The notes beneath the pieces are model-generated. The model saw only the letters and a program-made list of their open reading frames with translations, was not told the origin of the DNA and made no database searches. DNA of 64,000 nt from Eucalyptus grandis (lineage: Eukaryota; Streptophyta; Magnoliopsida; Myrtales; Myrtaceae), in NCBI RefSeq assembly GCF_016545825.1, contig NC_052614.1:39774072-39838071 (forward strand). Direction: 5' to 3'. Made by a program: the position numbers and the translations under genes. Below are positions 57,301 through 64,000 of this stretch, in pieces. Within the stretch, counting starts at the first letter, position 1. Each line of letters begins with the position of its first letter.

Positions 57301-60300
57301 AGGTCTCATGAATTCTTGTTTGGCTCGCCCTTTTCTGGTTAAATTTAAATAGGAATGATCTAAATAAAAACATGCAATGTTTGGGCTCATTGTTTATTGC
57401 AAAATTTCAGTGTCGGACAGATCGCATCGTCTTCAAACTGTTTGGAAAAGATCCCAATGATTTTCCTCTTGCAATGCGAACACAGGTTTTTCCATACCTC
57501 TTAAGTTCTTCTGTCTATTTTATTCCTTATTGTATGGTACCCTAAGATTGGTGGCATGATTATGTAAAATTTATCCTGGAACTTCCAGATCCTCAACTGG
57601 TTGTCTCACAGTCCTACCGACATGGAAAGCTATATTAGGCCTGGATGTATCATATTGACCATTTATCTTTGTCTTGAAAAGACCATGTGGAGGGAGGTAT
57701 GCTTTTGTTGTGATGCAAAATTAAGATCCATCTCATCTGCTTTCATGAGAAAGGGATGATTAAACTTAATCACGCTACCATTTTTTATGAAGCTTCACTC
57801 GAATCTGGGCTCCACATTAAGAAAGCTTCTGGATGTATCCAATGATTCATTTTGGCGAACAGGGTGGATTTATACACGGGTGCAAGATTCTGTGTCATTT
57901 GTCTACAACGGTCTCTCTCTCTCTCTCTATCTCTCAAAATATATTGAAAAGACTCACTCTATACATGATGTGGTAGATAAGATCACAGTTGAGGAAATTC
58001 TTGGGACCTATGCATGTGTGTTTTTTTTTTCTTTTTTGGGACATAGTGTGAATCCAATTGTTTCTTCGTAAGTGATTGGCTTAGCCTAATATATTAAGTT
58101 TACACAATAGCTTCTCTTTCTCTATCTTTATGTGACTGTTTATCAGTGGATTTTGTGTGTACTCATCTGGAATCTCTGATCGAGCCCTTTGAGTTCTCAT
58201 ATCATTCTTCTTCTTTCCCTTTCTTTAACAGTCCTGATAATAAATTGAAAATCCAAGGGCCAAAAGAATCTCAAATTTTGTTAGTTGTGCTGCAGGTGAA
58301 ATCGTTTTAGGGACCCCCCTGCCTTTGGGTCATAACAGTGGCAAGATCTTAAGCATCAAACCCATTGCTGTTTCAGTAATGCAGAGTGCTGAGTTTGTGG
58401 TCAAAGGCTTCAACCTTTTCAAGCCCACTTCAAAGTACCTTTTTTGCCTTTTGCACACATTATTTTTCTGCTTCTTGTACCCCACTGTATGCTGCTTGGT
58501 AATAAGATTCTAAACAACGTTTATTGATATCAAATTTGTGGACATATTCTGCTAATGCATGAGAACTTATTTTCCTAAGTTTTTGGCAGGTTATTCTGTG
58601 CCCTAGAAGGGAAATATCTTGCTCAGAAAAGCTTTTGTGGCCTCACAGAAGAAGCTGAAATGATTAATGAGGATGAGGATGATGAAATCCAGTTCCTCAG
58701 CTTCCGTTGTTCTGTCCCAAAAACTTGTGGGAGAGGGTTTATTGAGGTTTCATCACTGTTTTTTTTTTTTTTTTTTTTTAAATACTTCTTCACATTGCAT
58801 TTTTCCTTTGCTAAGCATCTCATGCTCTCATTCTTTCAAGCCATCCGTGAACTGTTTACTTGTCAGAGTTTGAGGCGTGTGGTGTGGAGCTTTGATGAAT
58901 TTTGCTATGAGGAGTCATTGTACAATATTTCTGGTCTCATAAAGCTAGCAAATTCTAATATCAATGTGTATATCCCAAGTCGATGTGCTCAGATTGGGCC
59001 TTTTGGCTCCCATATGAGTATCCCCTCCATGGTTTCATCCTCAGATAAATGCTATCATAGATGGTATACATGCTTCAGTTCTGAGACACTTTCTCCTTTA
59101 TTATCAACATAAGACTGTAGAAGAGAACCTTTTCAACTCTGCCCCTATTTCACCTTTAAGAATCATGTTGTGGAAGACATAAAGATAACTTTTACTCTGA
59201 TATATGGATATGAAAATCATGCAAGTTTGAACTACTAGTGAGTTGTCTTACATGAGTATTCCATATTGACAGGTTGAAGACCATGGTCTTAGCTGCAGTT
59301 TCTTTCCATTTATTGTTGCGGAGGAGGAAGTGTGCTCTGAGATCCGTATGCTTGAGAGTGAAATTGAGGCACTTGAAACCCCACTTGACATCAAGCAGGA
59401 ATCTGAAATGGCTGAAGCCAGGAGCAAAGCCCTCGATTTTATAAATGAAATTGGTTGGCTTCTGCACCGAAGTCATGCAAAGCATAGGCTTGGTGACTTG
59501 AATCACACACTGGGTCTTTTCCCTTTTAGAAGATTCAAGTGGCTAATGGAGTTTGCAATGGAGCATGACTGGTGTGCTGTGGTAAAGAAACTGCTAGGAA
59601 TTTGTTTCAATGGAGTAGTTGATGCTGGTGAGCATCCTTCCATAGATCTGGCTATGCTGGATATGAATCTCCTCCATAGGGCTGTGCGGAGAAATTGTCG
59701 GACGATGGTAGAGTTCCTATTGAGGTACATTCCGCATGAAGACTCAGATAAGGCAGGGTTGGAGCAAGTGCAACAGATTCCAGAGAACCGCAGGAACTTC
59801 TTATTCAAAGCAAATGCTGTTGGTCCTGCTGGTTTGACTCCTCTTCATATTGCAGCCAGTAGCAAGGGATTTGAACTCGTCTTGGATGCCCTAACAAATG
59901 ATCCATTATTGGTATCTCCTAGTCCCTTTCTATGTATGCTTTTCATTTGGTTGGTATTTTGAAATTAAAATATCATGGCATAGCTTCTTCATTGTGCATA
60001 AGTCACCACTTTCTGTGTCATGCCTCGTGGTTTTGGCTCATTTCTCAACAATACATCAACTGTTCCTTCTAACTCATATGCTGTCTTATGGATAGTGTCT
60101 TGCTTCATCTACCCTTTCAACCTCAATTTAGTGTCATTTCAAAAGTTGAAGGTCTATGTCCACATAGTTTTGAGCGGGTCCTATTACAAGAAGTTTGTGT
60201 TGAAATTTGATTGAGGAACATGTGGGTTGAATCACTTATAGGGCCTGATTTACAATTTATAGACATTTGATGTTTTCACATTGTGGCCCAAATGACAGAG

Positions 60301-60764
60301 TTTTGCTGTCTACTCTGGTTCAGGTTGGTATTGAAGCATGGAAGAATGCTCGTGATGACTCGGGTTTCACCCCTAATGATTATGCTTGCCTACAAGGTCA
60401 CTACTCCTATATACATCTAGTCCAGAGAAAATCTGCTGGAAAATCTGAGAGAGCACACGTAATACTTGATGTTCCCACCAACCCCAAGCTGAAACCATTA
60501 GAAGGGCCAAGATCAGCTAAATCTTTCAGCATGGAGAGTAATAAGACTGAACATGGACTGTTAAGAGTGCACTGCAAATTATGCGAACAGAAGGTCCCAT
60601 GCAGACCCACAAGAACATCCCTTGTGGCCCGACCAGCAATGGTCTCACTGGTGGCCATTGCTGCTGTGTGTGTATGTGCTGCGCTGCTGTTCAAGAGCTT
60701 GCCTGAGGTGCACGGCTGTTTAAGTCCCTTCCGGTGGGAAGAACTCAAATATGGGTGGAGCTGA
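54335..60764 (+). CDS. SPL: SQUAMOSA promoter-binding-like transcription factor, SPL1/SPL12 class
   Basis: A nuclear factor that binds GTAC-core DNA through the SBP domain; the large SPL1/12 class acts broadly in growth and thermotolerance (family knowledge). Ten coding exons: 54335-54906, 55126-55307, 56422-57008, 57411-57485, 57589-57696, 57793-57910, 58296-58434, 58590-58746, 59273-59911 and 60324-60764. All have GT-AG introns and consistent phase, 3018 nt, 1005 aa plus TGA, within the 880-1040 aa usual for the class. Start [12 protein letters not shown] and [20 protein letters not shown] are diagnostic. The SBP domain spans about 145-222 with [27 protein letters not shown] and the basic signal [17 protein letters not shown], split by intron 1 as usual. 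Ankyrin-like repeats lie at about 777-890 ([20 protein letters not shown]) and a membrane-type helix at about 964-984. I saw no miR156 target site, as expected for this class. The frame continues past the exon 1 and exon 3 donors, so retained introns would truncate the protein. Confidence 0.95.
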
Positions 60765-61735
60765 TGGGTTCACCTCGATTTCTTTCGGTGTATATTTTAT
60801 CCTTCCCCCCATGTGCCCAGGAATACATGGAGCAACACGATCTCGGCGAGTTATCTTTCCCATGAGACAGCATCCTAATTTGTAATACTAGTGCCTGTAG
60901 TTCGATTTGCTTACTGACAAAAGTTTAGTATACAGAATCATCAATCAGTTTGGAAAAATATGGGTTTCCTTTATTCTCGATGATTCGTCTACGTCTATGT
61001 CCGTATTAACATGGCCATTGAAGTGAAAATCCTCGCTTCTTGTGTACCTCGTATGCACTTTTTGAAGACGACAAGCTGTAAGTCGTCGTCATCGTCTTAA
61101 CAAGCACAGCTATTCATTGGTATTTATCTTTCTAATCTCCCGTTTATCATATTAATAGATTGGGGAAGAAAGCTGCTGAATAAAGCGGTTTAGTGACCGA
61201 ATTGTCGTTTATCATGATGCTGTGTGATTGTAAGGTTTGACTGTGGCGTTGGTTGATACATAGAACAATATAGGGTAAAATAAGCTTGCACTAAGAGCAA
61301 TGCTTTGGGTTTTGGCCTGTCCAAGCCAGGACCTTGTGTAGTCCTAAAGTAGTCAATTCATGAGCCATTATGTCATATGTTTTACTAAAGAGTTATTCAT
61401 CTTTAATCTGTATAAATCTAAAAGCCTTATATAACAGACAGATCAGGTAAGTCACAGAAGCACATATATAAGAAAAAAATAGAAGAAATTCTTACTTTAC
61501 ATCAAATAGGAAAAATCTCTAAAACATAGTTTCCACTAGCCTCCTCCAGGAATTATGACGATCGTATTAAGCTCGTGAATACTAAGATTTTGCAACTTAA
61601 TGCATCAAGCATTCTTCAAACAAAATACCTGTTTTATCCTCCTCCTCTCGGGCAGTTCAATGGACAAGCACGATGGGGTGTGGAAAAGGTTCTGTCTGCT
61701 AACAAAATTATACGTGAAATCTCTGTTCTGATGTT
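60765..61735. other. SPL 3' UTR and intergenic sequence
   Basis: The first 200 bases downstream of the SPL stop probably form its 3' UTR. I see nothing else identifiable until the ABCG fragment. Confidence 0.5.
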
Positions 61736-61739
61736 GGCA

Positions 61740-62215
61740 GAAATAATCAGCAGGACCTGCTCATCATGCTTGGTTCCATGTTCGAAGCGGTCATCTTCTT
61801 AGGCATTAACAATTGCTCAACTGTTCTAGCATTTGTGGCAACAGGCCAGGCGGTCTTGTATCAGGAAAGATCTGCTGGAATGTACTCGTCCATGGCTCTA
61901 CTCACTTGCACAGGTTAGATTTTCTTGGTGAAATTGCTGTACTGAATTTGTACTGCCGAAATATCGATAGACCTTTCATTTTGGTATTATCGCAATCTGG
62001 AATATTTAAAAATGGCATGGAAACTAACAAACATTTCGTTTGTAAATTCTATCCCTATTTGAATTACCGAGAAAGACTTTGAACAATGAAATTCTTCATT
62101 TTCTTTGCAAGTGTAAGAATGCTGTACCTAATAGTAAAATCTATTTTGTTCTTGAAATTTTTGCAGGTAATCATTGAGGTCCCATGCTTGACAGCGTACT
62201 ATAATGTGGTTTTTT
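61740..62215 (+). pseudogene. ABCG/PDR transporter exon remnant
   Basis: After an acceptor ttggcag (61734-61740) the plus strand reads NNQQDLLIMLGSMFEAVIF, LGINNCSTVLAFVATGQAVL, YQERSAGMYSSMALLTCT up to a donor at 61917. This is the exon that begins the second membrane domain of plant PDR-type transporters (QQDL, GSMYxAVxFLG, YRERAAGMYS). A following exon-like piece after ttttgcag (about 62166) starts VIIEVP and reaches a TAG within 20 codons. No upstream nucleotide-binding domains are found. It is an isolated remnant in opposite orientation to the ABCG gene 1.3 kb away. Confidence 0.75.
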
Positions 62216-62540
62216 AGCTTTTCAATACCAGCACTTTGCTGCAAATCTGCCATCGCGATTCGATGCAATATAAGCTTGGTCCCAGACCAACCAATCTTCA
62301 GCTTTTAAAGGTCGGTCCCTACTGCCTTCTTATCGGCTTCACAGTCCCCAACTACAGTTGGTTTGCCTTGAATATGTTTGACAAAGCTTATGGTAGTTCT
62401 GACTGACTTTACCTTCTATTGTAAGGCAATGCTTTGCAATTCTTGTTGGGGATGTGCAAAGGAACTGGGAACTGCCCAGAACTGGACCGGACCAGCCCAG
62501 AACTGGCAGAGCAAATCAAGAATTTCATTGTGTTCCAATG
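62216..62540. other. Intergenic sequence
   Basis: Decayed sequence between two pseudogenes. gaactgggaactgcccagaa and ggaccggaccagcccagaac at about 62461-62505 form the short palindromic repeat type common in plant DNA. Confidence 0.35.
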
Positions 62541-62544
62541 CTGC

Positions 62545-63225
62545 AAACCTATAAGCGTGACTATCACATCCATTAGCTAACACTGCATGATTCGCTAGTT
62601 GAAAATATTTCCAGCGAGTACTTTTTTGACTTCTGTGAGCAAAGAAGGAATCCAGAGCTTGGAGTCTACTACTGCATAGAATGCAAACTTAATTGCTCAC
62701 ATTGAATGTGTGATCTCCGTGGTAAGCCTGCCTGACAAAGCTCTTTCCTCACTCACATGGAATGTGATATCTCCGTGGTAAGCCTACTTGACAAAGCTCT
62801 TTCTTCCTCCTCCTTTTCTTACTATTTGTGTTCCATTTTTATGGCATCATCCAGAATAGGGTATTCACAAGGAAAAATTTCCCTAATCTCACACTAACTT
62901 TTGAACCAAGACAAATTTTACATGTGATGCCAGATGTGGCTGGGAAAAAACTGAGACTCTGGAATAGTTTTGGGGGCGGGGGTTCAAGACCCAAGGTTGA
63001 GTCCTGCATGTAGAAAAAGCCAACAAAAACTTGCTGATAAAGTGTTGTCCACCATTTTCAGGCGGAGCCAGAGGGAAGGAAAGAAAGAAACCTTAGATAC
63101 GCTGAACTGGAAGGAATGACTGCACTTAAACAGGAAGAGATGAATGAAATGGAGACGAAACTGGAAGACCTGAAGAAACGACTGGAAGAAGGTGTGCGAA
63201 AAAACTTGCAGGCATTCTATCATTG
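62545..63225 (+). pseudogene. DC1 (cysteine/histidine-rich C1) domain protein pseudogene
   Basis: Reading 62560-62700 gives LTLHDSLVENISSEYFFDFC, EQRRNPELGVYYCIECKL and, after a one-base shift, AHIECVISV before a donor gtaagc. This is the DC1 pattern (HPLTL, C-x2-C region, NPE...YYCxxC...AHxECV). A TAG precedes LTLHDS. After an acceptor tttcag at 63055-63060 an open stretch encodes AEPEGRKERNLRYAELEG and a heptad-like EEMNEMETKLEDLKKRLEEG, ending in TGA at about 63223-63225, which could be the C-terminal coiled-coil exon. Zinc-binding DC1 proteins form a large plant family of mostly unknown role. Stop, frameshift and loss of upstream DC1 repeats make this a remnant; the link between the two parts is inference. 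Confidence 0.55.
62696..62807. repeat. 56-bp tandem duplication over an exon-intron junction
   Basis: ctcacattgaatgtgtgatc at 62696 and ctcacatggaatgtgatatc at 62752 both continue tccgtggtaagcct and gacaaagctcttt, so the DC1 exon end and its donor site are present twice. Confidence 0.8.
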
Positions 63226-63543
63226 AATACTCAAATTTGAAGAGATATGTGGGCACATTAACGTGTAAGGTCAACATGTGATTGAAAAAAGGGCACGTAG
63301 TGGATGCATCCTCAAAAGACTTCCACTCCAGATCGCCTCGTTGATCAGATGCTGATTGGGAAAAGCTCTTGCAGAATCCAATAGTGACTGACATGGAGAC
63401 TATTGGGCAACAACAGAATTTGGCGCGTGTAACCGTTTTTTACATTACACGTATTACTGTGAACAACTTTTGATAATATACGAGCTAGTTCCAAGCATTT
63501 GCTGTTGCATACAAGAGAGAACTAACAGTCGAGATACATGATA
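63226..63543. other. Region between DC1 remnant and ABCG stop
   Basis: No gene is seen. It probably contains the 3' UTR of the minus-strand ABCG gene in the part near 63400-63543. Confidence 0.4.
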
Positions 63544-64000
63544 TCAGCGCTTCTGAAACTTTAGCCTGCCAATGCAGTATGCAAATAGAGATGCATAAGC
63601 AATTGGAAAAGCAATAAGAGCAACAGCTGTAAGGCCTAATCGGTTGCTTTGAAACCCGTAATATTCTTCTAGGAAGGAACTGATAGGTCTTTTTTCGCCG
63701 AATATGATTATCTCCTTCTCAATATCTCCATACTGTGAAGTTAAGTAGCCACTCAATGACCATGACGTAGGGCAAGTCCAGAAGCACCAAATCCACCACT
63801 TTGGTATTTTCTGCAGAAAAAAAAAAAAAAAAAAAGAGAATCAAATTATGTTGCAAGAATAATGGCAGACAAATTGCATTGCAGACGGTAGCTTGAAATT
63901 TGGATATGTAACGGTTAGGTTGGAGAGGTTTACCGGTCCCGGCATGAGGAAGCCAGAGAAAAGATTTAGTATGGTGTACATCGCAGATGCCAATATGGAA
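63544..64000 (-). CDS. ABCG-family PDR-type transporter, 3' end (partial)
   Basis: The last two exons of a full-size ABCG/PDR pump, continuing beyond the window. Final exon 63544-63810 (stop TGA at 63544-63546) encodes KIPKWWIWCFWTCPTSWSLS, LTSQYGDIEKEI, SSFLEEYYGFQ and the closing membrane span ending LIAFPIAYASLFAYCIGRLKFQ. Intron 63811-63933 has a normal donor (gtaaac) and a T-run plus ctgcag acceptor. The upstream exon (63934 to edge) ends MYTILNLFSGFLMPGP. These are the conserved terminal motifs (NLFSGFLxPxPKIPxWW, SQYGD, FQ+R end). PDR pumps export terpenoids, hormones, waxes or xenobiotics at the plasma membrane; which one cannot be told from this end. The visible part is undamaged. 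Confidence 0.92.

Noticed and set aside
1..64000. CRISPR arrays, bacterial operons, riboswitches or rRNA genes
   Set aside because: The direct repeats present are two-copy duplications, microsatellites or transposon ends in a plant nuclear context; no regularly spaced repeat-spacer pattern or rRNA sequence was seen.

Overview
The window is nuclear DNA from a flowering plant, most likely a woody eudicot. The evidence is intron-rich genes with GT-AG junctions, plant-only families (a kinase of the At5g18500 type, an SBP-box/SPL factor, a PDR-type ABCG transporter, Gnk2/DUF26 secreted proteins, DC1 and NF-YB remnants), a Ty1/copia retrotransposon, long-TIR Mutator-like non-autonomous elements, a tRNA-derived SINE and a plastid DNA insertion. 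The expanded Gnk2 cluster would fit a Myrtales tree such as Eucalyptus, but that species guess is weak inference.

Layout. 1-10.4 kb is AT-rich intergenic DNA with local duplications and one TIR-bounded repeat. 10.4-14.6 kb holds a complete seven-coding-exon receptor-like kinase gene (+ strand, 506 aa predicted). 14.6-20.5 kb is intergenic and includes a nuclear plastid insertion with decayed rpl33 and rps18. 20.5-53 kb is an accessory zone built by repeated duplication of a unit carrying small, single-domain, secreted Gnk2 (ginkbilobin-like) genes. Two minus-strand copies are open (22.4-22.8 and 35.7-36.0 kb). Four plus-strand copies are broken or truncated (32.6, 38.35, 41.5 and 47.65 kb). 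Promoter-proximal modules, TATA boxes and 3' flanks are duplicated with them, and a further downstream-flank remnant lies at about 52.3-53.0 kb. This zone has been invaded by a 7.6-kb copia element (24651-32236, TSD AATTC, broken reading frame), two full long-TIR elements (23386-24315 and 42816-44148, the second with a 9-bp TSD), several single-TIR fragments, and a SINE (36588-36770, 13-bp TSD) for which the paralogous copy preserves the empty site. A broken NF-YB copy lies at 44.3-44.5 kb.

54.3-60.8 kb holds a complete ten-coding-exon SPL1/SPL12-class gene (1005 aa predicted) with SBP domain, ankyrin region and C-terminal membrane segment. Behind it are a plus-strand PDR/ABCG exon remnant (61.7-62.2 kb) and a DC1-domain pseudogene (62.5-63.2 kb). 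The window ends inside the 3' end of an apparently intact ABCG/PDR transporter on the minus strand (63544 to beyond 64000).

The three conventional genes (kinase, SPL, ABCG) are unrelated neighbours, each with its own transcription unit. The unusual part is the Gnk2 array: head-to-head pairs of small secreted-protein genes sharing duplicated promoter modules and GA/CT microsatellites, with insertions whose presence or absence between copies orders the events. All splice structures are read by eye from consensus sites and family conservation; no alignment or expression data were available.
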